Source: an uncultured candidate division WPS-2 bacterium (lineage in GTDB: Bacteria; Vulcanimicrobiota; Vulcanimicrobiia; Vulcanimicrobiales; Vulcanimicrobiaceae). From it: a DNA stretch of 64,000 bases. Location: positions 124,001 through 188,000 of the forward strand of contig CALEYW010000043.1 in the NCBI GenBank assembly GCA_937927945.1. The letters run 5' to 3'. Positions 33,241-42,164 of this stretch are shown here, piece after piece; the stretch's first letter is position 1; each line of letters opens with the position of its first letter. The notes under the pieces were generated by a model. The model was not told the origin of the DNA, did no database searches, and was given only the letters and a program-made list of their open reading frames with translations. Position numbers and translations under genes: made by a program.

Positions 33241-34452
33241 ATGAGCGTTGAGCCTATTCAGATGGTAATTGAACGCAGCGACATGAAGACTTCTTGCAAC
33301 GTCTGTTATTCCACGGGGGTTGCTTCGTTGGCGGTGATCCCTCATATGCCGATCGATGCGAATCGGCTGTGGGACACGGCGGAAGACGCGCGCGCGGCGT
33401 CGATGGCCACACTGGACATGCGCTTTTGCATGGTGTGCGGACATCTCTTCAACGCCGCCTTCGACGAGAAGATCGTCGACTATGGGGACGACTACGAAAA
33501 TTCCCAAATGTTCTCGCCGCGCTTTGCGGAATTCGCATCGACGCTGGTGGAGCACCTCGTCGAAGCATATAGCCTCCACGGACGGAACATCGTCGAGATC
33601 GGAGGCGGCAAAGGGGACTTCCTCGAGATGTTGTGCGCGTTCGGAAACAATCGAGGCACCAGCATCGATCCGAGCTACGGTGACGCCTCGCGTGCTTGCG
33701 GTACCTCCGGACACCTCACGTTCATTCGCGATTACTATAGCGAGCGATACGCCGGCATACCGGCAAATTTCATCTGCTGCCGCCACACGTTGGAGCACAT
33801 CTGGGATGCGACCGCGTTCCTCTCGACCGTCCGCCGTGCCATCGGTACGGAACGCACGCCGGTGTACTTCGAGGTGCCGAACGGCGCGCACATGCTGCGC
33901 AGTCACATGGTCGCCGACATGATCTATGCGCACTGTTCCTATTTTACGCCGAGCTCGCTGCTTCAACTCTTTGTCCAGTGCGGATTCAACGTCAAGTACA
34001 TTCACGAAGCGTTCGAGGGCCAGTTCCTGAGCATCGGGGCGGTTCCGGTCGAGCGCACGGAGGTTCGGGATCACGTTAGCCCGCGCTACACGGACCTTCC
34101 CAGCGCCGTTGCCGACTTTCGTGAAGCGTTCGACTCAAAGGTGAATTACTGGAACAGCCTCTCGCGGACCGTGGAGCGGAAGGGGGAGCGCGCGATCGTC
34201 TGGGGAGCCGGCGCAAAGACGGTGATGTTCTTGAACGCTCTGACGAGTTCCGACCCGTTCCCCTACGTGGTCGACATCAGTCCCCGCAAGACCGGCCGGT
34301 ACATCTCCGGGACCGGCCATCAGATCGTCGCCCCCGACTTCCTGCGCACGTTCCGGCCCGAGGTGATCTTGATCGCCAACCCGATCTACGAGGCAGAGAT
34401 CCGCACGTCGACCGCGTCGTTCGGTCTGGATCCGGAGTACATCCTCATCTAG
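33241..34452 (+). CDS. C-methyltransferase-type SAM methyltransferase with zinc-binding N-terminus
   Basis: ATG 33241 follows GGAGG by five bases. The 403-residue protein is a paralogue of the one at 10517-11740: zinc ligands CNVC and CMVC, SAM motif IVEIGGGKGDFLEML, ICCRHTLEHIWD, the YAHCSYFTPSSLLQLF segment, and the C-terminal Rossmann part AIVWGAGAKTVMFLNAL with VVDISPRKTGRYISGTG. It should methylate a nucleotide or lipid-linked sugar. It sits between an intact and a decayed propeller gene. The remnant at 30936 derives from a close relative of its 3' end. Base composition is slightly less GC-rich than in its neighbours. Confidence 0.87.
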   Translation: MSVEPIQMVIERSDMKTSCNVCYSTGVASLAVIPHMPIDANRLWDTAEDARAASMATLDMRFCMVCGHLFNAAFDEKIVDYGDDYENSQMFSPRFAEFASTLVEHLVEAYSLHGRNIVEIGGGKGDFLEMLCAFGNNRGTSIDPSYGDASRACGTSGHLTFIRDYYSERYAGIPANFICCRHTLEHIWDATAFLSTVRRAIGTERTPVYFEVPNGAHMLRSHMVADMIYAHCSYFTPSSLLQLFVQCGFNVKYIHEAFEGQFLSIGAVPVERTEVRDHVSPRYTDLPSAVADFREAFDSKVNYWNSLSRTVERKGERAIVWGAGAKTVMFLNALTSSDPFPYVVDISPRKTGRYISGTGHQIVAPDFLRTFRPEVILIANPIYEAEIRTSTASFGLDPEYILI

Positions 34453-34483
34453 CGCCGGCAGGAGGCGCAGCGGCGATCGTGGT

Positions 34484-35923
34484 TCAACGCAACTGGGGCG
34501 GCGCGAACGCAAACACGTCGCCCGCGTCGTTCGCGGCGCACACGCCGCTCGACACCACGACCGGCGCGGCGTACGCGAAATCCCCCAGCGGTGCCGACCA
34601 CAACGTCGCGCCGCTCGCGGCATCGAAGGCGATCAGACGCCGGTCGAGCGCGATGAAGCCCACGCCCGCGACGAACGCGGCATATCGCGTCAGGGGCCGC
34701 TCGCTCTCCATGCGGTACTTCACCGCGCCGTCGAGCCCGAACGCGGTCACCACGGCGCCGGGTTCGGCGTCTTTGGCGGAATCGCTCTTCTCGCCGCCGC
34801 TGACGAGCAGCACCGTCCCGTCGCCCGTCGGCGTTGCGATGCCGCCGCCGTTGCGCGCAAACGGCTCCGAATCGTCCCGCGCGCGGACGCGTCCGTTCGT
34901 GCGATCCAACTCGTAGAAGTAGCCCCTCTTCGAAGACACGTACGCGTGCTGGCCCAGCACCGCGACCCCGCCGCCCACGTCGCTGTCCTCGATGCCCGGG
35001 GCGCGAGTCGAGACGTGCCAGCGCATCCGCAGGTCCGGGGTCAGCGCAACGATCGAGTCGCCGTACCGGCTCGGATCCTCGCTGCACGTGTTGCCGGTGC
35101 CGGCGTAGATCGTCGTGCCCTCGGTGCTGAGCGGCCCCCACACGCCGCCGCCGTCGTCAAGACGCGGGCTGGTGCGCCACACCGGGGCGAGCACCGCGCC
35201 GGTCCGCAGATCGAGGCGACGATGCGCCCGTCGAAGCATCTGCTGAACGGTTCACCGCCCGCCAGTCCCTCGTACGCGACACCGCCGACGACGACCGGCT
35301 CGGCGCGAACGAGCCCGGGGAGGGGCGTACGCCAGCGCACGGCGCCGGTTCGCGCGTCGAGCGCGAGGAACGCAGCTCCGATCGGCGTGCTGCCCACCTT
35401 CGCGAGCGTGCCATAGACGCCGACGAGGAGCGCGTCGCCCTCGAGTGCCGGCGTCATCCGCACGGAGTTGCCGACGCGGCGGCTCCACAGGACGTCGCCC
35501 GTCGCCGGATCGAGTGCGACGACGGTGCCGCTGCTGTCGGTGGCGACGAAGACCCGTCCGCGCGCCACAGCGGGCTTGCACGCACCGGTTCGCCGAGCGA
35601 ACACATCCAGCGCTATCCCAGCGACGGCGCCGTCTCGCGTGCAATCGCACCCCCGGTGCGTTCGAAACCCGAGCGTTGCTGATCATGCGCGAGCGTCGTC
35701 CAATCGTCGGCGTCCGGGCGGGCGCGAATCGCGCGCAGGGTTTCGTCGGCCGGGGCGGATGGACCCCGCCGCTCATGAGCACGGCTGTCCGTTCGATCGT
35801 CGATCGCACCGAAAGACGGCCGAGGTTCGCGTACCAGCGCGGCACGTACGCCCCGGCGGCGGTCAGCAGAACGACGGCGAGCGCGGCTGCCACCGGCGCG
35901 ACGCGGCGTGGAAACGAGCGCAC
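34484..35923 (-). pseudogene. Frameshifted PQQ-type beta-propeller paralogue
   Basis: From GTG 35923 (GGGAG upstream) the minus strand aligns along its full length with the intact propeller protein, but in three different frames. The N-terminal helix and GRLSVRSTIER read in one frame, a switch near 35740 gives DDWTTLAHDQQRSGFER, a second near 35610 (TAG stop) leads to VFVATDSSGTVVALDPATGD, and a third near 35220 leads to LDLRTGAVLAP and the intact C-terminal half ending FAFAPPQLR. Three independent indels point to a pseudogene; assembly error is less likely but not excluded. The C-terminal half alone stays open for 251 codons. Confidence 0.85.
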
Positions 35924-35937
35924 GTGCTCCCTTGAGT

Positions 35938-36174
35938 TTACGGGCGCGCGTCGGGGCGGAGCACGTAACGCCGAGCGCTCGGCGAGGGCCGTCGACCCTC
36001 GATGCCGTCGATCGCGCCGAGCAGCGCGGCGGCGCCGGGAACCGAACGCCGCTCGCCGTACGCGCGCACGGCGGAAAGCGCGCGATCGACCGTCGCATCG
36101 CGTGCCCTGCACTGTCGTTCGTAGCGGCGTGCGAGACGCTTGCCGACGGGTCGCCGCATAGTGGGACGAAGCAT
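35938..36174 (-). CDS. Small basic hypothetical protein (doubtful)
   Basis: An open frame of 78 codons lies between the decayed propeller gene and the GT39-type gene. The product is Arg-rich (YERQCRARDATVDRALSAVR) with no membrane segment and no family I recognise. Third codon positions are only moderately GC-rich for this genome and no ribosome binding site is clear. It could be a shadow of formerly coding or regulatory DNA. Confidence 0.25.
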   Translation of the reverse strand: MLRPTMRRPVGKRLARRYERQCRARDATVDRALSAVRAYGERRSVPGAAALLGAIDGIEGRRPSPSARRYVLRPDARP

Positions 36175-36260
36175 ACGAATCGAGGCACGCGGGGCGAAAG
36201 GGCGCGATGGCCCCGCACTTCGGGACGATCGTCCGCCGCGCAGTCCGGCTCCCGTACCCC

Positions 36261-36266
36261 TATGAT
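36261..36266 (+). promoter_or_regulatory. -10 element of a possible leaderless promoter
   Basis: TATGAT at 36261-36266 is a near-consensus -10 hexamer and ends six bases before the ATG at 36273, which has no Shine-Dalgarno. Transcription would begin at or next to the start codon. No clear -35 box was found. Confidence 0.45.
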
Positions 36267-36272
36267 ACGAAG

Positions 36273-37898
36273 ATGGCGCAGCGAAGATGGACGCTCTGGT
36301 TGGCGGCGATCGTGCTCGTCGCCGTCTTCGTACGTGCGGGGACGTTGGCGTTGCGTCACGATGCGGCGATCGACATGGACGGCACCGAGTACGTTCGCGT
36401 CGCCGAGAACCTGCTGGGCGGTCACGGCGCGATCGGAATGCGCGGTTTCCCGATGGTGATCTTTCCGCCGCTGTACTCGTGGGCGATCGCGCTGCTCGTA
36501 CGCGCGGGCGTCGCGCCCGAGCAGGCGGCGTTGACGATCGCGTTCCTCGGCGGCTGCGCGTTCGTGCTCGCGATCGCAGCGCTGGCCGCGACCGTCTACG
36601 ATCGCCGGACGGCGCTCGCCGCTGCGCTGGTCGCGGCGGTGCTGCCGATCTGCGTCGAAACCTCGACGAACGCGCTCACCGAAGCGCCGTTCGCCGCGTG
36701 CGCGACCGTCGGCCTGTGGGCGCTCGTGCAGCTGGTCCGCACTTGGTCGTTGCGCGCCGCCGCGCTGTGCGGTGCCGGGTTCGGCACCGCGTACCTCCTG
36801 CGTCCCGAGGGCGCGTTGTTCGCGCTGGCAGCGCTCGCCATCGCCATCGCCATCGCGCTCGCCGCACGACGGCGAATCCTCCCGATCGCTGTCCTCGGGG
36901 GGAGCGCGCTGGTTCTCGCGCTCCCCTCGATCGTCGCGACGGACCTGCTCGTCGGGCACGTCGTGCTCGAAGGAAAGTCCGCCATCAATTTTCGGCTGGC
37001 CGACGGTCTGCGCAGCGGGGCCTCGTACCTCGCGATCGCCGACGCCGTGGACGCATCCGGCCGGCCGGTCGGCCCCGAGATCGATCCGCGCTTCTACGCG
37101 CCGGATCAGCGCGCACCGCAGTTCGACCTGCGTCATCGCCTCATGCTCGCCGCGCTCGCCGCGCGCCAGCACGCGCGCGATCTTCCCGCGCTCTTCGCAG
37201 ACGGCGCGTACGGCTCGGGTCTTTTGATCCTGCTCGCGGTGCTCGGTCTCTTCGGGACGGCCTTGACGCGACGGCGCGCGCGCGACGAAGCGATCCTGAT
37301 CGCGTATCTTGCCGTAGCGTTCGTCGCGCTCGCGAGCGTCTGGCAGATGTGGCCGCGTTACGGGATGCTGCTGCTGCCGATCGTGCTCGTCTGGTCCGCG
37401 GCCGGCATCGCGCACCTTCGGCGCTGGAGCATCGGCTCGCGCTTTCCCGATGCCGGTGTCGTCGCGCTCGGGCTGCTCGTCGCGGTCTGCGTCGCGCGCG
37501 ACGTCGTGAACGCACGTTCCGCCGGAGCGGCGATCGAGCGCACGACCGGCGCCTGGATCGCCGCGCATCCCGCTCCGGGTCCGGTCGTGGACGTCAGCTC
37601 GCGCACCGCCTTCTATGCGGGCGCAATCTGGTCGCCGCTGCCATACGGCGACGAGTCCTCTAGCGCGCAGTACCTCCGCACGCTCGCGCCGTCATACGTC
37701 GTGCTCGACTCGGCGCGCGCGGTCCAGTTCCCGCCGCTCCAACGCTGGTTCGAACGCGGCCTTCCGCTGCCGCTCGCCACGCGCGCCTTCACCGTCGCCG
37801 ACGGTCGCGGCCGCCGGCTCACCGTCTACCGCTTCGGTCCAGCGCCGGTGGGCACGTCGGTGCGAAAGCGTCACATCGCCCACGCCGGCGCCGGATAG
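36273..37898 (+). CDS. GT39/PMT-type membrane glycosyltransferase
   Basis: I use ATG 36273 because the upstream frame is Arg-rich and carries no signal. The 541-residue protein has about twelve membrane helices and the GT-C/GT39 (ArnT/PMT-like) pattern: first helix, then DMDGTEYVRVAENLLGG with acidic residues in the first extracytoplasmic loop, ALTEAPFAACATVGL, AYLLRPEGALFALAAL and MWPRYGMLLLPIVLV, with a soluble C-terminal part. These enzymes use polyprenyl-phosphate sugars to glycosylate lipids or proteins outside the cell membrane. Its last 28 bases overlap the 3' end of the convergent solute-binding gene. Confidence 0.85.
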   Translation: MAQRRWTLWLAAIVLVAVFVRAGTLALRHDAAIDMDGTEYVRVAENLLGGHGAIGMRGFPMVIFPPLYSWAIALLVRAGVAPEQAALTIAFLGGCAFVLAIAALAATVYDRRTALAAALVAAVLPICVETSTNALTEAPFAACATVGLWALVQLVRTWSLRAAALCGAGFGTAYLLRPEGALFALAALAIAIAIALAARRRILPIAVLGGSALVLALPSIVATDLLVGHVVLEGKSAINFRLADGLRSGASYLAIADAVDASGRPVGPEIDPRFYAPDQRAPQFDLRHRLMLAALAARQHARDLPALFADGAYGSGLLILLAVLGLFGTALTRRRARDEAILIAYLAVAFVALASVWQMWPRYGMLLLPIVLVWSAAGIAHLRRWSIGSRFPDAGVVALGLLVAVCVARDVVNARSAGAAIERTTGAWIAAHPAPGPVVDVSSRTAFYAGAIWSPLPYGDESSSAQYLRTLAPSYVVLDSARAVQFPPLQRWFERGLPLPLATRAFTVADGRGRRLTVYRFGPAPVGTSVRKRHIAHAGAG

Positions 37899-39091
37899 AT
37901 CGCGGTGCCGTCGGCGAGCCGATACGGGTAGATCGTCAGGAGCTTCGAGCCCTGGATCTGGTTGACGACCATCGGCTTGAACACGTTGAGCCCGCGCGTG
38001 TCGAACTTGAGCAGCCCGAAGAACGTCACGACGTCGAGCCGTGCGAGCGCATCGCGGACGGCCTCGCGATCGGTCGTTCCGGCGCGCTGCAGCGCGTACT
38101 GCAGCGCGAGCGCTGCCGCCGTCGCGTCGGCGTTGTGGTAGTCCGGCGCGTGACCGACGTCTCGTGCGAACGCCTGCGCGTACGCGCGCGCGCTGCGATA
38201 GAACCCCGCTTCGCCCTTGTAGGTCACCGCCGGTGACCACTGGGCGCTCCCGAGGACGGCTTCGGCGTCGTTGCCGAGCGCCGTGCGAAACTCCGGAGTA
38301 TCGGGACCGACCGAGTAGCCGTAGATCTTTGCAGCGACGCGCTGGTCGCGCAGCGCTCGGTGCAGCGCAAGCGCATCCTGCAAGTGGCCGGCGTTGAGCA
38401 CGATGTCGGGATTGGCCGCCTTGATCGCCGCGGCGGTGGCCGCGATCGATGCTGCTTCGTCGACGTACCGCTCGGCGTAGACGACGTGGATGCCGTGATC
38501 GTTCGCCGACTGCACGGCGCCTTGTTGCACCTCGAGCGAGAACGCGTCGCTCGCGGCGCTGATCGCGATGGTTCGCGGCTTCGGAGTGCGCCGCACCGCG
38601 AACTCGATGATGCCGACGAGATACTTCCGCGCCGGAGAGAGCACGCCGAACGTGTACCGGTACCCTTGATTGAATATGCGTTCCGCCGCGCCGCCGCTGT
38701 CGACCATCGGCACGCGGTGCTTCTCCGCGACGGCGGCGGCGGCGAACGTCGGTCCCGACGCGTACGGCCCCAAGAGGAAGTCGACGTGCTGGTCGCCGAT
38801 CAGCGTCTCGACCGCACGCGCGGTGGTCTGCGAAACCGACTCGTCGTCGGCATAGCGAATCTCGACCGCGTACGCCGTGCTTCCTACGCGCAGGCCGCCG
38901 TGCGCGTTCACGTAGCGCGCCCAGAAGTCGTACCCTTCGCGCGTGAGCTTCCCTTCGGCCGCGAGCGGACCGGTGAGGGAGAGTGCGCATCCGAACACGA
39001 TGCTCGGACGCGGCGCCCCCGCCGCGGGCCCTATGCCGGCGAGCAACGCGCAGGCGAGCGCGGTCGATGCGAAGCGGCGCCGCGTCGCCAT
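37871..39091 (-). CDS. Periplasmic ligand-binding protein (Leu/Ile/Val-binding type)
   Basis: The 406-residue protein has a signal peptide (MATRRRFASTALACALLAG) and the type I periplasmic-binding fold: IVFGCALSLTGPLAAEGKL, VDFLLGPYASGPTFAAAAVA, VPMVDSGGAAERIF and GYSVGPDTPEF. It resembles LivK-like receptors for amino acids or amides. No livHMGF permease or ATPase gene is near, so it is an orphan receptor in this window. ATG directly follows the upstream TAG, so it is the third gene of a three-gene operon with the coiled-coil and PstS-like genes. Confidence 0.88.
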   Translation of the reverse strand: MATRRRFASTALACALLAGIGPAAGAPRPSIVFGCALSLTGPLAAEGKLTREGYDFWARYVNAHGGLRVGSTAYAVEIRYADDESVSQTTARAVETLIGDQHVDFLLGPYASGPTFAAAAVAEKHRVPMVDSGGAAERIFNQGYRYTFGVLSPARKYLVGIIEFAVRRTPKPRTIAISAASDAFSLEVQQGAVQSANDHGIHVVYAERYVDEAASIAATAAAIKAANPDIVLNAGHLQDALALHRALRDQRVAAKIYGYSVGPDTPEFRTALGNDAEAVLGSAQWSPAVTYKGEAGFYRSARAYAQAFARDVGHAPDYHNADATAAALALQYALQRAGTTDREAVRDALARLDVVTFFGLLKFDTRGLNVFKPMVVNQIQGSKLLTIYPYRLADGTAIYPAPAWAM

Positions 39092-40111
39092 CTACAAGCC
39101 GCGCTTTCCGACGAACCCGGCGTGCGCGACGACGGCTTGCGCTTCGTCGGAACGCGCGTATGCGATCAGCTTGACGCCATCGTCGGAGGGCGTCGGCAGA
39201 TCCGATCCGACCATCACGTCGAACGACAACGGATAGCGCCGATCCGAGATCGAGAGCGTGCTGGGCGGGGGTGCGGATCCGATCGCGACGACCTTCGCCG
39301 GCACGGCCCCGCTGAACGTCGCCAAGCCGATCAGCCGGCGGCCGCTGGCCGAGGAGACGAGGTGCACGATCGCGGCGCTGGACGTCTCGCGGCGGACGCT
39401 TCCTCCGATCGTCAGCCCGCGGAACACCGAGGATCGAAGCACGCGAACTTCGTCGGAGAGGTCGCCCGGGAGAAGGGCCGCGATCGCTCCGGGCTGTTCG
39501 CCGAGCTGCGACCAGTCGGTGATCCTGCCGGCGAAGATGCCGCGCAGCTGCCGGAAGCTCAAACGGGTCACGCCGTTCTGCGGATGCACGACGGCGACGA
39601 CGGCGTCGCGCGCGAGCAGTCCGCCGGCGCCGCCCTTCGGCGCGCTCCAGAAGCGGACGTCGCAGCCCGTCGCGCTCGGCGCGTCGATGCGGTAGGGCGC
39701 AGACGAATCACCGCTCTTGACCGCGTACGCGCGAACGATGCTCGTCGCGAGCGTATCGGTGCCGCTCGAACCGCAGACGTGCGCCAGGGTACGCGCGCGG
39801 AACGCGACCGGATGCACGACCACCAGCGCCGCGACGAGGATCAGCGCGATCGCGATCGCGCCGACGATGATGGCGCGCTTGCGCCCGTCCGCGGCGGGAG
39901 GCGGAGCGATCAGCTCCTGCATCTTGCTTTGAAAAGCGTCGTATGCGTCGGGCGAGAGGGCTTCGCGGGCGGGGACCGCGACCACCTCGAGCCGCTCGCC
40001 GCATTCGGGACAATACTCTCCCGGGCCGGGATAGCGCTCGATGCGTTCGCCGCCCTGTCCCTTCGAGCAGCGTTCGTTCCGACACGTGCCGAGCTCGATC
40101 ACGCCATTCAT
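39092..40111 (-). CDS. Zinc-ribbon, single-pass membrane protein with PstS-like binding domain
   Basis: The 339-residue protein has an unusual build. Residues 1-45 form a zinc-ribbon-like unit (CRNERC and YCPECGERL), 45-80 a cytoplasmic linker, and about 81-103 a membrane helix. The remainder is a periplasmic domain of the phosphate-binding (PstS) type: VCGSSGTDTLATSIVRAY, LLARDAVVAVVHPQNGV, LSFRQLRGIFAGRITDWSQL and IGLATFSGAVPAKVVAI. In the PstS family the FRQLRGIFAGRITDW segment is diagnostic. A soluble receptor fused to a cytoplasmic zinc ribbon suggests signalling or regulation rather than transport, which is inference. It shares the A of TGATG with the upstream gene. Confidence 0.82.
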   Translation of the reverse strand: MNGVIELGTCRNERCSKGQGGERIERYPGPGEYCPECGERLEVVAVPAREALSPDAYDAFQSKMQELIAPPPAADGRKRAIIVGAIAIALILVAALVVVHPVAFRARTLAHVCGSSGTDTLATSIVRAYAVKSGDSSAPYRIDAPSATGCDVRFWSAPKGGAGGLLARDAVVAVVHPQNGVTRLSFRQLRGIFAGRITDWSQLGEQPGAIAALLPGDLSDEVRVLRSSVFRGLTIGGSVRRETSSAAIVHLVSSASGRRLIGLATFSGAVPAKVVAIGSAPPPSTLSISDRRYPLSFDVMVGSDLPTPSDDGVKLIAYARSDEAQAVVAHAGFVGKRGL

Positions 40112-40656
40112 CACCTCGACACGCGGCGCGCCTCGTCCGCCGCGCGGCGCTCGGCGATACGGCGCGCGGCCTCGCCGGCGAATTGCGTTTGCGCTTCCAA
40201 CTCGCGCAGCAGATCGATCGCTTCGAGCGACGGTGGCTCGCCGTTGAACGGCGTGACGTTCGCCTGCGCAGCGCAAGACTCTGCCTGCAGCTTCTCGCGT
40301 GCTGCACGGCGTTCGCGCAGCATTTGGTCGGCTGCATCGGCTTCGTCGTGCGCGGCCCGCTCGGCGTGTTCGGCACGCTGCCGTTCTTGGCTGCGCTCGC
40401 GCAGCGCGCTCGCGCACGCGTCGGCACGTTGCGCAGCATCGCGCTCTTCGGCTTCCGCGTCCGTCACCGCCGCTCTGAGCCGCTGAAACTGCGCGTATTC
40501 GCTCGCGATGCGCGCCTGTTCGGCTTCGGCGCTCAGCCGCTCCTCGAGCAGCCGAGCGCGCTCGAGAAGCCGTTCGGCTGCGATGCGTTGTTCCACGGCA
40601 CGTTTTTGGGCTTCGCTAAGGGCAGCAACCGCCTGCGCCGGATCGGCAACCTGCAT
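40111..40656 (-). CDS. Coiled-coil protein of unknown function
   Basis: The 181-residue product is almost wholly a charged, Ala/Glu/Arg-rich coiled coil (LLERARLLEERLSAEAEQA, ACASALRERSQERQRAEHAE) with no signal peptide, no membrane segment and no recognised family. It is the first gene of an operon with the zinc-ribbon/PstS-like and the Leu-binding-type proteins, and overlaps the former by one base. It may be a cytoplasmic partner of the zinc-ribbon domain; this is only suggested by gene order. Confidence 0.7.
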   Translation of the reverse strand: MQVADPAQAVAALSEAQKRAVEQRIAAERLLERARLLEERLSAEAEQARIASEYAQFQRLRAAVTDAEAEERDAAQRADACASALRERSQERQRAEHAERAAHDEADAADQMLRERRAAREKLQAESCAAQANVTPFNGEPPSLEAIDLLRELEAQTQFAGEAARRIAERRAADEARRVSR

Positions 40657-40903
40657 CGGGGCTTCACCTTCACTCTTGTCAAAGCACGCTTACGTTTACG
40701 CCAACAGGAAAATGCGGGCGCTTGCATTGCGCACACTGTACCGCGCGACGCACGGGGGCGATACGGACCATGCGGTGCGCCGGGTGGGCCCCCCGCCCTA
40801 GGCCGGACGGACCGGAGCACAGCGGCTTTGCTTCAAGAGGAAGCCGCCGGTCAGTGATCCCGCCGAGCGGGACAGCACCGCGCGAGGGGAAACTCCGGCA
40901 AAC

Positions 40904-42082
40904 GTGACCACCGCTTCTCAGCCGCGTCCGGTTGCCTGGAACCTGCGCGGCGTTTCGCTCATGGCCTTCGCGCACGGCGCGAGCGATCTGTACTCAGGCA
41001 TTCTGCCGTTCGTCATCTTCTATGACGTCACGCGCGCCGGGCTCCCTGCGTGGTGTCAAGGCATCTTGGCCTTCGTCTGGTACCTGACCAGCTCGATCGC
41101 CCAACCGGTCGTCGGCGCGCACAGCGACCGGCACGGCCGCTGGTGGTACCTGCCCACGTCGGTCGCGCTGACCGCGATCGCGGTTTCGTTCGCCGCAGCC
41201 GCGACGTCGATCGCCGTCCTCGCCGCCTGCGTCGTCGCCGGCGGGATCGGCTCGGCGGTGATGCACCCGGAAGCGGGCCGCTATACGAGCCTGCTCGGCG
41301 GAGCCCGCCGCGCGTCGGCGATCTCGATCTTCCAGATCGGCGGACAGGTCGGCTACGGGCTCGGACCGCTCGTTGCCGCCGCACTCCTCGCCAACGGCGG
41401 ACTCGCGTCGGTGGTCGCGATGGCCGTCCCCGGGCTCGTCGCTGCGCTCGCCGTCGGCGTCGTGCTGCCGGGATTCGCCCGATCGGCCGATGCCGCGGCA
41501 CCGCGCCGCACGGGCGCGGCAGACGGTCCCGCTCCGCGCGTCGATCACCTCGCGATCGGCCTGCTCGTCGCGAGCACGTCGCTGCGTTATCTGACCGGCG
41601 CGTCGTTCGCCTATTATCTGCCGAATCTGTTGACCGCGCGCGGGCTCTCGCTGACGGCGACCGGCGCCGTCGTCACGGCGTTTCTCATCGCGGCGGCGAT
41701 CGGGCTCTACGCCGGCGGCGCGACCGCCGACCGCCTCGGAGCGGCCCGCGTCGCGATCGCCGGCCTCGTGCTCGCGGTGCCGCCGCTGCTGCTGGCGCTC
41801 GGCACGCACGGCGCGCCGACCGTCGCCGCACTCCTGGTCGGCAGCGTGCTGCTCTCGGTGCAGAACGCGCCCGGCGTCGCACTCGCCCAATCATTGCTGC
41901 CGCGCAACCTCGGCACCGCGCTCGGCTTGATGAACGGGGTTGCGTTCGGGATCGGTTCAGCCGGTGTCGCCGCCGTCGGCGTGATCGTCACCCGCTACGG
42001 CGCGGACACCGGTCTGCTCGTCGTCTCGTTCGCCCCGCTGCTCGCGGCGGCGGCGTACGTCGTCGTCGCACGCCGCGGCTGA
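40904..42082 (+). CDS. MFS transporter, fosmidomycin-resistance (Fsr) like
   Basis: GTG 40904 is preceded by GAGGGG at some distance. The 392-residue protein has twelve membrane segments and the Fsr-type motifs FAHGASDLYSGILPFVIFY, PVVGAHSDRHGRWWYLP (motif A region) and GIGSAVMHPEAGRYTSLLGG. Members export fosmidomycin and other compounds or have undefined substrates. It stands upstream of the EF-G-like gene, 82 bases apart. About 245 bases of upstream DNA precede it. Confidence 0.87.
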   Translation: MTTASQPRPVAWNLRGVSLMAFAHGASDLYSGILPFVIFYDVTRAGLPAWCQGILAFVWYLTSSIAQPVVGAHSDRHGRWWYLPTSVALTAIAVSFAAAATSIAVLAACVVAGGIGSAVMHPEAGRYTSLLGGARRASAISIFQIGGQVGYGLGPLVAAALLANGGLASVVAMAVPGLVAALAVGVVLPGFARSADAAAPRRTGAADGPAPRVDHLAIGLLVASTSLRYLTGASFAYYLPNLLTARGLSLTATGAVVTAFLIAAAIGLYAGGATADRLGAARVAIAGLVLAVPPLLLALGTHGAPTVAALLVGSVLLSVQNAPGVALAQSLLPRNLGTALGLMNGVAFGIGSAGVAAVGVIVTRYGADTGLLVVSFAPLLAAAAYVVVARRG

Positions 42083-42164
42083 GCGTCCGAGCCCGCGAGC
42101 AGGACCCACCCCCTCGGGGGTGAAGCCTCGCCGACCTCTCACGTCATCCGAAGGAGAGCTGCCG

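Noticed and set aside
31732..34074. Long minus-strand open frame across the propeller and methyltransferase genes
   Set aside because: It runs antisense through two well-supported genes, is Arg/His/Asp-rich as expected for a shadow in GC-rich DNA, and has no start signal.
37871..37898. 28-base overlap of the GT39-type and receptor genes as a sign of a wrong stop
   Set aside because: Both C-termini fit their families and convergent 3' overlaps of this size are common in compact genomes.
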